Positions 16,489-26,073 are shown, counted from the first letter of the stretch. The stretch: DNA of 64,000 nt from Planotetraspora phitsanulokensis (GCF_016863295.1 NZ_BOOP01000029.1:62001-126000); one strand, 5' to 3'. Notes: generated from the sequence alone by a model not told the origin. Made by a program: numbers and translations.

Positions 16489-18378
16489 GTGACGGAACCG
16501 CGCGAAGCCTCCACCACGTTCTCGGGACGGACCACCTGGGTCCGGCAGCTCGAGACGCCGTTGCGCGAATTCCTGCGCACCGAGACCGGCAGTGCCGCCA
16601 TCCTGCTGACCGCCACGCTGGCCGCCCTCATCTGGGCCAATGTGGATCTTCGGTCCTACGACGCCGTATGGGGCACCGAGCTGTCCGTACGGCTCGGCGA
16701 CGCGGCCGTCGCCCAGGACCTGAGGCACTGGGTCAACGCAGGCCTGATGACCTTCTTCTTCTTCGTGGTCGGCCTGGAGGCGCGGCGCGAGTTCGACATG
16801 GGCGAGCTGCGCGACCGGCGCAGGCTCGCCCTGCCGGTCCTCGCCGGCATCGGCGGGATGCTCGTGCCCATCGCGATCTACGCGGTGTTCAACCGGGGCC
16901 TGCCGTCCGTGCACGGCTGGGGCGCCGCCATGTCGACGGACACGGCGTTCGCCCTGGGGATGCTGGCCCTGGTCGCCTCCCGGTTCCCCGCCCGCGCGCA
17001 CACCTACATGCTCACCGTCACCGTCGTCGACGACCTCATCGCCCTCTGCGTCATCGCGATCTTCTACAGCGAGCACGTGTCGGCGTTCCCGCTCCTGGTC
17101 GCGATCGCGATCTTCGCGGTCACCGTGGTGCTCAAGTCCAGATCGGTGCGCGGGGGATTCCTCTACGCGGCACTGGGGATCGGGGCCTGGACCGCGCTGT
17201 TCGAGTCGGGGGTCGAACCCGTCGTCATCGGCCTGGCGATGGGGTTGCTGACGAACGCCTCGCCCGCGGCCCGCACCGACCTGGAGCGGGCGAGCGACCT
17301 GTTCCGGCTGTTCCGCGAGCAGCCGACGGCCGAGCTGGCCCGGTCGGCGACCGCGGGCGTGGTGAACGCCGTCTCGCGCAACCACCGGCTCCAGCAGCTC
17401 TACCACCCCTGGACGAGCTATGTGATCGTGCCGCTGTTCGCGCTGTCGAACGCCGGGATCCCGCTCAGCGGCGAGTTCCTGGTGCACGCGATCACCTCGC
17501 CGATCACGCTGGGGATCCTGATCGCCTATGTGGTGGGCAAGCCCGTCGGCATCATCGGCTCGACCTGGCTGGTCACCCGCCTCAGCGGCGGGCGGGTGCG
17601 GCCCCCGGTCGGGTGGGCGGCGGTCACCGGCGTCGGCACCATCGCGGGAATCGGGTTCACCGTCTCACTGCTGATCGCCACGCTCGCCTTCAGCGGTTCC
17701 GAGCTGGAGGAGGCCAAGTTCGGCATCCTCGCCTCCGCCCTGTGCGCCTCGGTGATCACGTGGATCGTGTCGCGCGTGACCGCCATGTTGCCGAGGAAGA
17801 CCAGGGCCAGGGCGCTGCTCGGCACCGCGGAGAGCATCGTCGACCTCGCCGACCCGGTCGACCCGGACCGCGACCATCTGCGGGGCCCGGAGGACGCGCA
17901 CGTGACCCTGGTCGAGTACGGGGACTTCGAGTGCCCCTACTGCGGCCTGGCCGAGCCGGTGGTCCGTGAGATCCTCGCCGACTTCGGGGACGTCCGGTAC
18001 GTCTGGCGGCACCTCCCACTGCGCGACGTCCATCCGTCCGCGCAGCTCGCCGCCGAGGCGGCGGAGGCCGCGGCCGAGCAGGGGGCCTTCTGGGAGATGC
18101 ACGACCTGCTGCTCAGCCACCAGGGCGACCTGCTGCTCCCCGACCTCGTCGTCTACGCCGAGCAGATCGGTCTCGACGCCGAGCGGTTCCGGGAGGACCT
18201 CGACGCCCACGCCGGGGCCGACCGGATCGAGGAGGACATGGACTCCGCCGACCTGAGCGGGGTGTCCGGCACCCCGACGTTCTTCATCAACGGGCGGCGC
18301 CACCACGGCGCCTACGACATCGTGACGTTGTCCGCCGCGGTCAAGGCCGCGCGGGTGCGCGAGGCCCTGAGGTCGTAG
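16489..18378 (+). CDS. nhaA: Na+/H+ antiporter NhaA fused to a DsbA-like thioredoxin domain
   Basis: A 629-aa two-part protein. Residues ~25-430 are NhaA with 11-12 membrane helices and the paired-Asp region in [15 protein letters not shown]. Residues ~455-625 are a DsbA/thioredoxin domain with active site Cys482-Pro-Tyr-Cys485 ([12 protein letters not shown]) and cis-Pro loop [11 protein letters not shown]. NhaA exports Na+ in exchange for H+ at alkaline pH. Fusions of this kind are known in actinobacteria; what the redox domain does is unclear. GTG at 16489 has AGGAG just upstream; the frame extends upstream without a better start. Confidence 0.9.
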   Translation: MTEPREASTTFSGRTTWVRQLETPLREFLRTETGSAAILLTATLAALIWANVDLRSYDAVWGTELSVRLGDAAVAQDLRHWVNAGLMTFFFFVVGLEARREFDMGELRDRRRLALPVLAGIGGMLVPIAIYAVFNRGLPSVHGWGAAMSTDTAFALGMLALVASRFPARAHTYMLTVTVVDDLIALCVIAIFYSEHVSAFPLLVAIAIFAVTVVLKSRSVRGGFLYAALGIGAWTALFESGVEPVVIGLAMGLLTNASPAARTDLERASDLFRLFREQPTAELARSATAGVVNAVSRNHRLQQLYHPWTSYVIVPLFALSNAGIPLSGEFLVHAITSPITLGILIAYVVGKPVGIIGSTWLVTRLSGGRVRPPVGWAAVTGVGTIAGIGFTVSLLIATLAFSGSELEEAKFGILASALCASVITWIVSRVTAMLPRKTRARALLGTAESIVDLADPVDPDRDHLRGPEDAHVTLVEYGDFECPYCGLAEPVVREILADFGDVRYVWRHLPLRDVHPSAQLAAEAAEAAAEQGAFWEMHDLLLSHQGDLLLPDLVVYAEQIGLDAERFREDLDAHAGADRIEEDMDSADLSGVSGTPTFFINGRRHHGAYDIVTLSAAVKAARVREALRS

Positions 18379-18404
18379 GCGCCCGGCTCAGGCGGGCGGG
18401 CTCG

Positions 18405-19700
18405 TCACCGGCCGGCCGGTCCTCCGTGGACCGACGAACCGTTCATGGACGGGCCGCTCGCCGCCGAACCGGCGGCCGGTGTGCCGCTGACCGACAGGAC
18501 CGGCTCGTCCACCTCGATGGCCGGGAACGTGCCGGTGTCGAGGATGCCGTGCTCGTTGTAGGCGGCCTCGATCAGGGCGTACGCCTTCGCCTCGAGCTTC
18601 CACAGGGAGCGGTACTCGCGGGCGGTGTCGAGCGGGATGCCGATCTCGAGCGCGATGTCGGCCGCGCGGGGCACGTACCTGCGCTCGATCTGCTGGTCCC
18701 AGTACTCCCGGGCGGCCCGGATGCCGGCGGCGCGCTGCGCGGTGTCGACGATCTGGGGGGCGTTCGCCCGTCGGATCTCGTCCTCGTCGTCGACCTCGCC
18801 CGCGGCCAGGGCGGGGCGGGCGGGAGGCTCCTCCGGCTCTGGCGCCCACGGGACGGGCGGGTTCAGGTCGATCAGCGCCGCCGTGTTGTAGAGCGCTCCA
18901 ATCTGGGACAGCAGCGCCTCCTGGCGCTCGGCGTCGACCGCGAGGCCGGTGTACTCCACGGCCCGGTCCATCTCCTTGTCGAGCCGGGTGAGCGCGGCGC
19001 GCATCCTGCGGTCGGACGCCCCGGCCTCGCGCAGGGCCCGGGCGCGTTTGGCGGCCAGGGCGACGCGGGTGAGCCTGCGGTGCGCGTCCACCTCGCTCGC
19101 GGTCCTGTCGCTCGCCTCGGCCAGCCCGATCCGGACCAGCACGCGCTCGGGGGTGAGCCGCCAGTTGATCCGGGCGCGGCCCGTGATGCGGTGCCGCTCG
19201 ATCGCCATGCCGCGTTCCCACAGCCACGCGGCGACGAGCGGCGCGGCGAGCCGGAACAGCGCCTCGGCGAGGCTCCTGGCGTCCAGGCTGGACAACACCG
19301 CCGACAGGCCGGTGAGGGCCCATACGGCGATCCCGTCGATGCCGGCGGAGTAGTTCTCCCGCATGTTGCGGCGGGCCCGGACGGCGCTGGTGATCACTGC
19401 GACTTCGATGAACGCGAACAGCAGCAGGCGCAGCGGCCCGTCGAACCCGAGGACGTCGCCGGAGAAGCGCCACATGCCCTGAGCGGAGACGCCGGTGGCG
19501 ATGCTCGCGGCGACGATGGTGAGGATGTCCTCCGCCGGGCGGCCGGCGGCGTAGCGGCGGAGGAGCCGCGTCACGGCCCGGAAGGCGGCGCGCAGGACGA
19601 AGAAGACCAGAGTCAGCACGGCCAGGGATGACACGCAGATCACGACGGTGCCGACCGGATGGGCCGAGGTGAAGGCGGTTATTTCATCTAAAGGTGGCAT
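18405..19700 (-). CDS. SpdB/DUF2637-like membrane protein with long cytoplasmic tail
   Basis: A 431-aa protein with about four N-terminal membrane segments (residues ~17-160), a conserved-looking segment ending in WLWERGMAIERHR, then a charged helical tail and a Gly/Ser-rich C-terminus. The order of helices and the basic end of the last one resemble the SpdB-like protein of the integrated element at 47693-48406. No transfer genes are nearby, so it may be a domesticated or stranded mobile-element gene. No function can be assigned. Confidence 0.6.
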   Translation of the reverse strand: MPPLDEITAFTSAHPVGTVVICVSSLAVLTLVFFVLRAAFRAVTRLLRRYAAGRPAEDILTIVAASIATGVSAQGMWRFSGDVLGFDGPLRLLLFAFIEVAVITSAVRARRNMRENYSAGIDGIAVWALTGLSAVLSSLDARSLAEALFRLAAPLVAAWLWERGMAIERHRITGRARINWRLTPERVLVRIGLAEASDRTASEVDAHRRLTRVALAAKRARALREAGASDRRMRAALTRLDKEMDRAVEYTGLAVDAERQEALLSQIGALYNTAALIDLNPPVPWAPEPEEPPARPALAAGEVDDEDEIRRANAPQIVDTAQRAAGIRAAREYWDQQIERRYVPRAADIALEIGIPLDTAREYRSLWKLEAKAYALIEAAYNEHGILDTGTFPAIEVDEPVLSVSGTPAAGSAASGPSMNGSSVHGGPAGR

Positions 19701-19841
19701 CGGTCACTGTCTTTCGATCTCCGACACGATATCTGCGAGATCATTCCAGAACGTGGGCATGTTCCGTGAGTAAACCGTTGCTCACCGTCGGAAACGAAGT
19801 GATTACGGAGGACCGATACGCCACACGAGTCGCCGCGCGAC

Positions 19842-20834
19842 TCAGGAGTCCGGGGCCGCCAGCCAGTCGTCCACCCGCCGGGTCAGCCGCTCCTTCGTCT
19901 CCGCCGGTGCGAACGAGGCCGCGATCGAGGCCCGAGCGAACTCGGCCATGACCTCGTCGCCGTACCCGAAGGCGTCCCGGACACGGGCGTACTCCTGCGA
20001 CAACGTCGTCCCGGCGATCGACGGGATGTCGGTGTTCAACGTGACGACGAGACCGGCGTCGCGCAGCCGGGGCAGGGGATGGGCGGCGAGGGAGTCCGCG
20101 ACTCCCAGGGCGACGTTCGACGAGGGGCACACCTCGAGCGGGATCGCCCGGTCCCGCACCTCGGCCACGAGTTCCGCGTCGTCCAGGACCCGGACCCCGT
20201 GCCCCAGCCGCTCGGTGCCGCCGCCGATCGCCTCGCGGATGCTCGCCGCTCCGCAGGTCTCGCCAGCGTGGTGGACGACGTGGAGGCCCGCGTCCCTGGC
20301 GGCCGCGAACACCTCGGAGAACGGAGCCAGTGGATGGGACTCCTCCCCGGCCACTCCCACGCCGACGACGGCCGCGTGACGGGCGGCCAGCTTCACCGTG
20401 CGCCACGCCCGGTCCACCGACCGGCGCCGCGAATGGTCGAGCACCACCCGGCACTGCACGCCGTAGGCCGCCTGTCCCTCGGCGAGCCCGTCCAGCACGG
20501 CCTCCAGCGGCATCTCCAGGTCACCGAGCCGTTCGCCGTGGGAGGCCGCGGTGAACGTCACCTCCGCGTATCCGGTGCCCTGCGCCGCCTCGTCCTCGCA
20601 GAACTCGACCGCGATCCGGCGGAAGTCCTCCGGACGGCGCAGGCAATCGCGCACGAGAGAGTTGTGGTCGGCGAATTGCCGGAAGCCGTCGAAGGCGAGG
20701 GACGCCCCGCCGGCTCCGCTGGAGGGGACGGCCACGCCGTTCGCCGCCCCGATCTCCTCCAGGGTCTCCCACCGGATCGTGCTCTCCAGGTGGACGTGCA
20801 GATGCGCCTTCGGCAGCAGCGTGATGTCCCGCAT
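19842..20834 (-). CDS. add: Adenosine deaminase
   Basis: A 330-aa zinc hydrolase that deaminates adenosine to inosine in purine salvage. Metal and active-site motifs are present: HLHVHLEST at the N-terminus, HHAGETCG (catalytic Glu), GTERLGHGVRVLDD, CPSSNVALG and LNTDIPS. The ATG at 20834 is chosen because MRDITLLPKAHLHVHLE is the usual family N-terminus; upstream in-frame sequence is the antisense of the neighbouring fusion gene. Confidence 0.93.
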   Translation of the reverse strand: MRDITLLPKAHLHVHLESTIRWETLEEIGAANGVAVPSSGAGGASLAFDGFRQFADHNSLVRDCLRRPEDFRRIAVEFCEDEAAQGTGYAEVTFTAASHGERLGDLEMPLEAVLDGLAEGQAAYGVQCRVVLDHSRRRSVDRAWRTVKLAARHAAVVGVGVAGEESHPLAPFSEVFAAARDAGLHVVHHAGETCGAASIREAIGGGTERLGHGVRVLDDAELVAEVRDRAIPLEVCPSSNVALGVADSLAAHPLPRLRDAGLVVTLNTDIPSIAGTTLSQEYARVRDAFGYGDEVMAEFARASIAASFAPAETKERLTRRVDDWLAAPDS

Positions 20835-20893
20835 GGCCGGGAGGATAGGCAGGCCGGTCCCCGTCCCGCATCCGAATTTCCGCCGCTCCGGCC

Positions 20894-22408
20894 TCAGAAG
20901 CCGAGGTTGAGCCGGGCGAGCGGCTCCACCAGTTCCTCCTCCTCGTAACCGAGGTGCGACAGAAGCGCGTCGGCGAGCAGGTCCACCTGGAGGCGGACGC
21001 CGTCGAGCTTCTCCGGGTCCTCGATCATGGCGACGAGCGCCGCGTCGAGCCCGGTCAGCACGCCGGCGATGACCTCGTGCTCCTCCTCCAGGCGCTCGAC
21101 CACCGGTCCGAGGGACGGCTCCGCCCCGGTCAGCATCGGGAACATGTGCTCGTCCTCGATGGTGTGGTGGGTGGTGAGCAGCCTGCAGTACGACGCGCAG
21201 AAGGTGCCGAGCGTCCAGTAGTTCTGCCGCATCGTCAGCTGGTTGATCAAAGAGCGGAGGGACTCCGCGTCGGCCTGTCCGTCCGCGACCTGCTCCAGCG
21301 CGTCCCTGATCTGGGTGAGTTCCTGCCGGAGGTGGTCGTGGATGAGCACCAGGCGCTGCCCGTTCGCCTGCTGGGCGGGGGACAGGGCGTTGATGTCGCG
21401 CTTGGCGGACCGGGGCCGGGTCGCCTCGTCCAGGACGCTCACGGAGCCCCGCTCCGCCGCCATGACGGCCGGGGGAGCGACCGGGACGTGCTCTCCGGCA
21501 GGTGCGGCCGCGGGGCGCTCGCGGGTCACGGCCTCGCGGACCGCGGGCACGACCTCCTCCGCGAACGTCCTCAGGCTGCGCTCGTCGTCGGCGGCGAGCA
21601 CGAACACGCTCATGCCGTGCCGGAACGTGAGCTCGGCGAGCTGCTCGGCCCAGACCCGCGGCGGGCCGTCGAGGAATCCGCCGCCCGCCAGGCTGGAGAA
21701 GCGCCCGGAGACGTTGTAGACACGCCGGACGTCGGACGGTTCCCGCCCGGCCCGCTCGGCGGCGGCGTCGATGACAGCCGACATGCCCGCCAGCTCGGAC
21801 GGCGCCGCGTAGCCGGACGAGGGGACCCACCCGTCGCCGAGCCGCCCGGTCAGCTCGAGCATCCTGCGCTTGTAGGCGCCGATCCACAGGCCGATGGGGT
21901 GGGCGGGGAACGGCCCGGGCCGGGCGCCGTCGAGCCGGTAGTGGCGGCCGTCCAGGCGCACGCCGTCGCCGGGGGTCCACAACGCCCGCATGACCCCGAT
22001 GGCCTCCTCCAGCGCGTCGACCGACTCCGCGGGTGTGCGCTGCGGCCCGCCCAGGGCCGCGACGCCGCCGGGGAACGCGCCGGAGCCCAGGCCCAGCTCG
22101 ACCCGGCCGTCGCTCAGCAGGTCGAGCGAGGCGGCGCTGCGCGCGAGCACGGCGGGCGGGCGAAGCGGCAGGTTGACCACGTCCGGGAACAGCCGGATGC
22201 GTGACGTGCGTGCGGCGAGCACCGACAACAGCGTCCACGTGTCGAGGAAGGACGGCTGGTACGGGTGGTCCTGGATGCCGATGATGTCCAGCCCGAGGTC
22301 CTCGGCCAGCACGGCCTGCCGTTCGAGCCTGCGGCGTCCGGCCGCGTCCGGCGTGAGGAACGCGCCGAACCACAGTTCGTGCCCGAAGTCAGCCATCGTG
22401 TTCTTCAC
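20894..22408 (-). CDS. Luciferase-like F420-type monooxygenase fused to a hemerythrin domain
   Basis: A 504-aa fusion. Residues ~10-300 are a luciferase-like (LLM) TIM barrel (AEDLGLDIIGIQDHPYQPS, RVELGLGSGAFPGG, WIGAYKRRMLELTGRLGDGW). After a Pro/Ala-rich linker (~298-345), residues ~350-500 form a hemerythrin four-helix bundle with candidate iron ligands His357, His414/415, Glu418, His421 and His444. The domains may couple a flavin/F420 oxidoreductase to di-iron O2 chemistry. The GTG at 22408 overlaps the HxlR stop region; an ATG at 22396 is the alternative. Confidence 0.88.
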   Translation of the reverse strand: MKNTMADFGHELWFGAFLTPDAAGRRRLERQAVLAEDLGLDIIGIQDHPYQPSFLDTWTLLSVLAARTSRIRLFPDVVNLPLRPPAVLARSAASLDLLSDGRVELGLGSGAFPGGVAALGGPQRTPAESVDALEEAIGVMRALWTPGDGVRLDGRHYRLDGARPGPFPAHPIGLWIGAYKRRMLELTGRLGDGWVPSSGYAAPSELAGMSAVIDAAAERAGREPSDVRRVYNVSGRFSSLAGGGFLDGPPRVWAEQLAELTFRHGMSVFVLAADDERSLRTFAEEVVPAVREAVTRERPAAAPAGEHVPVAPPAVMAAERGSVSVLDEATRPRSAKRDINALSPAQQANGQRLVLIHDHLRQELTQIRDALEQVADGQADAESLRSLINQLTMRQNYWTLGTFCASYCRLLTTHHTIEDEHMFPMLTGAEPSLGPVVERLEEEHEVIAGVLTGLDAALVAMIEDPEKLDGVRLQVDLLADALLSHLGYEEEELVEPLARLNLGF

Positions 22409-22736
22409 TACCTCTCCCGAGCCAGCGTTCCCCCCACGCGATCAGTGGCTGAACGGCGAGGGCCAGCTCCTTGCCTCTCTCGGTCAACGTGTAGGTGATC
22501 TGGACGGGCGTCGTCGGCTGAACCTCGCGGACCAGCACCTGGGCGGCGTCCAGCTCGCGCAGCCGCTGGGCCAGCACGCGCTCGGAGATGCCCGGCACGG
22601 CGGCGAGGAACTCGCTGTAGCGCCGCGCGCCGTCCCGCGCCGCCATCAGGATCGCGCCGTTCCAGCGCCGCCCGACGAGCTCGATCGCGGCCTGGAACGA
22701 GGGGCAGCGCGCCTCGAAATCATCTTTTGTCGTCAT
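22389..22736 (-). CDS. HxlR family transcriptional regulator
   Basis: A 115-aa winged-helix protein: CPSFQAAIELVGRRWNGAIL, RYSEFLAAVPGISERVLAQRLREL, and TYTLTERGKELALAV are the HxlR signature regions. These regulators often sense redox or electrophile stress. The 3' end overlaps the luciferase-hemerythrin fusion by 20 bp, so the two form an operon. The N-terminal Cys in EARCPSF is in the position used for sensing in some relatives. Confidence 0.9.
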   Translation of the reverse strand: MTTKDDFEARCPSFQAAIELVGRRWNGAILMAARDGARRYSEFLAAVPGISERVLAQRLRELDAAQVLVREVQPTTPVQITYTLTERGKELALAVQPLIAWGERWLGRGSEEHDG

Positions 22737-22780
22737 AAGTCAGATCACCGCCGGACAGCATAGCTTACTTTTGAGAAGCT

Positions 22781-22797
22781 ACTTCCATTGTGGAAGT
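22781..22797. promoter_or_regulatory. Inverted repeat upstream of the HxlR gene (candidate operator)
   Basis: ACTTCC-N5-GGAAGT lies in the divergent gap between the HxlR gene and the nucleotidyltransferase pair. A weaker related repeat (TTACTTTTGAGAAG) lies just to the left. The arrangement fits an HxlR dimer site; this is inferred from position and symmetry. Confidence 0.5.
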
Positions 22798-22823
22798 TTC
22801 CTGATATGGCATGATCTCGCGTC

Positions 22824-23528
22824 ATGGAGCTCCAGGTGCCGGAGGGCACCGTGTTGTCGGTGGTGACCGGCTCCCGTGCGTACGGGCTGGACGGCGAGGG
22901 CTCCGACGTGGACCGGAGGGGCGTCTTCGTGGTCCCCACGCCGATGTTCTGGCGTCTGGACAAGCCGCCCACGCACATGGACGGCCCGATGGCCGAGCAG
23001 TTCTCCTGGGAGATCGAGCGGTTCTGCGTGCTGGCGATGCGCGCCAACCCGACCGTCCTGGAGTGCCTGTGGTCGCCGATCGTCGAGCACGTGACCCCCG
23101 TCGGCGAAGAACTGCTCGCGATCCGGCAGGCCTTCCTGTCCAGGGAGGCCGAGCGCACGTTCGCGGCCTACTCCGACGACCAGTTCCGCCGCCTCGAGTC
23201 CCGCGGGGCCGAGCAGCCCGGGCCCGACGCCAGGTTCGCCGGCGATCCGCGGATCAGGAAGATGGCGATGCATCTGCTCCGGCTGCTGGTCAGCGGGCTG
23301 CACCTGGTGCGCCACGGCGAGCCGTTGGTGCGCGTCGACGACCGCCTCCGCGCGCGCCTGCTCGCCGTACGGCAGGGCGCGACCGGCTGGCAGGAGGCGA
23401 AGCGCTGGCGCGAGGAGCTGACGGGCGAGCTGACGGCGGCGATCGCCGGGGGAAGCGTGCTTCCCGACGAGCCCGGCAAGGACGTGATCGAGGATTTCCT
23501 CATGAGGGTGCGGAGGTCCGCCCTGTGA
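22824..23528 (+). CDS. Pol-beta-superfamily nucleotidyltransferase, first of a tandem pair
   Basis: A 234-aa predicted nucleotidyltransferase (COG3541-like). The catalytic signature is GSRAYGLDGEGSDVDRRG, with Gly16-Ser17 and metal-binding Asp28-x-Asp30. A helical C-terminal part follows. Substrate unknown; such enzymes add nucleotides to nucleic acids, proteins or small molecules. The stop overlaps the start of a second, diverged homologue, so the two are co-translated. Confidence 0.8.
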   Translation: MELQVPEGTVLSVVTGSRAYGLDGEGSDVDRRGVFVVPTPMFWRLDKPPTHMDGPMAEQFSWEIERFCVLAMRANPTVLECLWSPIVEHVTPVGEELLAIRQAFLSREAERTFAAYSDDQFRRLESRGAEQPGPDARFAGDPRIRKMAMHLLRLLVSGLHLVRHGEPLVRVDDRLRARLLAVRQGATGWQEAKRWREELTGELTAAIAGGSVLPDEPGKDVIEDFLMRVRRSAL

Positions 23529-24286
23529 CCGCGGTGCTGCCGGCGTGGCTCGACCGCATCCCGGGAGAGCAGCCGCATCCGCTGGCGTTCGCCACGGTCA
23601 GCGGCGCGCATCTGTACGGCTTCCCGTCCCGCGACTCCGACGTGGATCTGCGCGGCGTGCACCTGCTGCCCGTCGAGGACGTCGTCGGGCTGCGGCCGGG
23701 GGAGGAGACGGTCACCCGTTCCTGGGTGCGCGAAGGCGTCGAGGTCGATCTCGTCACCCACGACCTCGCCAAGTTCTGCCGGCTGCTGCTCGGCCGCAAC
23801 GGATATGTGCTGGAGCAGCTGCTCTCGCCGCTGGTGGTGGCCTCGTCGCCGGTCCACGAGGAGCTGACCGCTCTGGCCCCGGCGTGCCTCACCCGCCACC
23901 ACGCCCACCACTACCTCGGGTTCGCGCGCACCCAGCGGCGGCTGTTCGGCAAGACCGGCGAGCTGAAGCCCCTGCTCTACTCGTTCCGGGTGCTGCTCAC
24001 CGGCGTCCACTTGATGCGCACGGGGCGGCTCGTCGCCGACCTGACCGGGCTGCTGGACAGCGGCCCGCCGTACCTCGCCGAGCTGGTCGCGGCCAAGCGC
24101 GAGGCCGAGCACGGCGCGCTGCCCGGCGACGCCCCCGGCGCCGGCGTGCTGGACCGCGACCTGGACGCGCTGACCGCCGAGCTGGAGGAGGCACGCGACC
24201 GCTCCCATCTGCCGGACCGGCCCTCAGCGCAGGACGCTCTGCACGATCTCGTCGTACGGACGCGCCTCGCCTCCCCCCGATGCTGA
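23525..24286 (+). CDS. Pol-beta-superfamily nucleotidyltransferase, second of a tandem pair
   Basis: A 253-aa homologue of the preceding protein. Its motif is SGAHLYGFPSRDSDVDLRG, with Asp39-x-Asp41 as metal ligands and a third acidic strand EVDLVTHDLAKFCRLLL. The GTG start overlaps the previous stop (GTGA). The first motif reads Ser-Gly instead of Gly-Ser, otherwise the active site looks complete. Tight coupling suggests the two subunits act together or on two ends of one substrate (inference). Confidence 0.8.
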   Translation: MTAVLPAWLDRIPGEQPHPLAFATVSGAHLYGFPSRDSDVDLRGVHLLPVEDVVGLRPGEETVTRSWVREGVEVDLVTHDLAKFCRLLLGRNGYVLEQLLSPLVVASSPVHEELTALAPACLTRHHAHHYLGFARTQRRLFGKTGELKPLLYSFRVLLTGVHLMRTGRLVADLTGLLDSGPPYLAELVAAKREAEHGALPGDAPGAGVLDRDLDALTAELEEARDRSHLPDRPSAQDALHDLVVRTRLASPRC

Positions 24287-24351
24287 CATTCCGGACAAGC
24301 TGGATATGCTGATCACTGTCGAGATCATGAACACGCACGGGGGAGTGCTCC

Positions 24352-25155
24352 TTGGAGCAAGATCGCCGATCCTGGGGCTTCGATCCGACCACGCCCAACA
24401 TCGCGCGGTTGTACGACTACTACCTGGGCGGCAAGGACAACTTCGCCGCCGACCGTGAGGCCGCCGAGCGCATCCTCGCCGTCGCCCCTGAACTGCGGCT
24501 CGCCGCCCGCGAGAACCGCGCCTTCCTCGGCCGGGCCGTGCGGTTCCTGGCCGAGTCGGGCATCACCCAGTTCCTGGACATCGGGACCGGGCTGCCCACC
24601 CAGGGCAACGTCCACGAGGTGGCCGCCGAGGTCATCGACGACGCCCGGGTCGTCTACGTGGACAAGGACCCCGTCGTGCTCGGTCACGCGCGGGCCCTGC
24701 TGGCGGGCGCGGGCGGGACGACCACGGTCGTCGAGGGCGACCTGCGGCGCCCGGAGGAGATCCTCAACCACGACGACGTGGTCAAGGCCCTCGACTTCGG
24801 CAAGCCCATCGGCCTGCTCCTCGTCGCGATCATGCATTTCATCCCGGACGGCGACGACCCCGTCCGCATCCTGACCACCCTGCGGGACGCCTTGCCCCCG
24901 GGCAGCTTCCTGGTCCTGTCGCACGGCACGCGTGACGCCCGGGCCGAGGCCGTGAAGACCGGCACGCAGGTCTACGAGGGCGCGACCTCCCCGCTGGTGC
25001 TGCGCAGCCGGGACGAGATCGGCGGCCTGTTCGACGGGTTCGACCTGGTGGAGCCCGGCCTGGTCTGGCTGCCGGAATGGCGGCCCGACGTCTCGGTGCA
25101 GTTCGACCCGCCGGAGACGTCACTCATCCTCTGCGGCGTGGGCCGCAAGATCTGA
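24352..25155 (+). CDS. SAM-dependent methyltransferase, Methyltransf_19 (DUF574) family
   Basis: A 267-aa protein with the actinomycete-specific signature (NIARLYDYYLGGKDNFAADR) and a Rossmann SAM site (QFLDIGTGLPTQGNVHEVA, then VVYVDKDPVVLGHARALL). Substrate unknown; the family is strongly expanded in Streptomyces and Streptosporangiaceae. The TTG start is chosen for the GGGGGAG ribosome site six bases upstream. Confidence 0.93.
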   Translation: MEQDRRSWGFDPTTPNIARLYDYYLGGKDNFAADREAAERILAVAPELRLAARENRAFLGRAVRFLAESGITQFLDIGTGLPTQGNVHEVAAEVIDDARVVYVDKDPVVLGHARALLAGAGGTTTVVEGDLRRPEEILNHDDVVKALDFGKPIGLLLVAIMHFIPDGDDPVRILTTLRDALPPGSFLVLSHGTRDARAEAVKTGTQVYEGATSPLVLRSRDEIGGLFDGFDLVEPGLVWLPEWRPDVSVQFDPPETSLILCGVGRKI

Positions 25156-25170
25156 CAGCGAGGTCCCAGC

Positions 25171-26073
25171 GTGGAGATCGGTCTTGCGCTCGCCCAGTAC
25201 GGGCGGTTCGCGTCGCTGGACAGCGTGCGGCTCGTGGCGCGGGAGGCCGAGTCGCTCGGGTTCTCGAGCCTGTGGGTCGGGGACCGGCTGATGACCCCGC
25301 TCAAGCCGAAGGACCCTTATCCCGGCGGGGACGGGACCATCCCGGAGGCCCACCGCGTCTTCCTCGACCCCGTCGCGGTGTTGTCGGTCGCCGCGGCGAC
25401 CACCACGCGGGTGCGGCTCGGCACCAGCGTGCTCAACGCCTGCTGGTACCCGCCGGTGCTGCTCGCCCGCTCGCTCGCCACCGTCGACCAGCTGAGCGGT
25501 GGCCGCCTGTGCGTGGGACTGGGGCTGGGCTGGTCCTCCGACGAGTACGCCGCGGTCGGGGTGCCCTGGAAATCGCGGGGATCCCGGTTCGACGCCGTCC
25601 TCGACGTGCTGGACGCCGTCTGGACCACCGACCCGGTCTCCTACGAGGACGAGCGCTGGGCGGTCGCCCCCAGCCACATCTTCCCCAAGCCGGCCGCGAG
25701 GCCGCCGCTCTACCTGTCGGGGTTCGCCCCAGCGGCCCTGGAGCGGGTCGGGCGCAGGGCGGACGGCTGGCTGCCCGCCTCGCTCCCGATCCCCGTCCTC
25801 ACCTCCATGTGGAGGGCCATCAGGCGCAGTGCGGAGGAGGCGGGCCGCGATCCCGACGCGCTGCGCATGGCCCTGCGCAGCAACCCCGTCGTCACCGACG
25901 AGCCCGCGCCCGAGTCGCGGGTGCCGCGAGCGGGAACGGTGGCGCAGATCGCCGGATACCTCTCCGCCGCGGCGGACGCCGGAGTCCATGAGATCTTCGT
26001 GGACCTCCAGCTCACCGCCCGCGACGACCACCACCTCCTGGAGCTCGCCGAGGCCTTCCGCGCCGCGCTCTGA
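25171..26073 (+). CDS. LLM class F420-dependent oxidoreductase
   Basis: A 300-aa luciferase-like TIM-barrel protein: MEIGLALAQYGRFASLDSVR, SLGFSSLWVGDRLM, TTRVRLGTSVLN, LSGGRLCVGLGLGWSSDEY and RADGWLPASLP are family landmarks. It probably uses F420H2 as hydride donor; substrate unknown. The GTG start lies 15 bp after the methyltransferase stop, so the two may be co-transcribed. Confidence 0.9.
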   Translation: MEIGLALAQYGRFASLDSVRLVAREAESLGFSSLWVGDRLMTPLKPKDPYPGGDGTIPEAHRVFLDPVAVLSVAAATTTRVRLGTSVLNACWYPPVLLARSLATVDQLSGGRLCVGLGLGWSSDEYAAVGVPWKSRGSRFDAVLDVLDAVWTTDPVSYEDERWAVAPSHIFPKPAARPPLYLSGFAPAALERVGRRADGWLPASLPIPVLTSMWRAIRRSAEEAGRDPDALRMALRSNPVVTDEPAPESRVPRAGTVAQIAGYLSAAADAGVHEIFVDLQLTARDDHHLLELAEAFRAAL

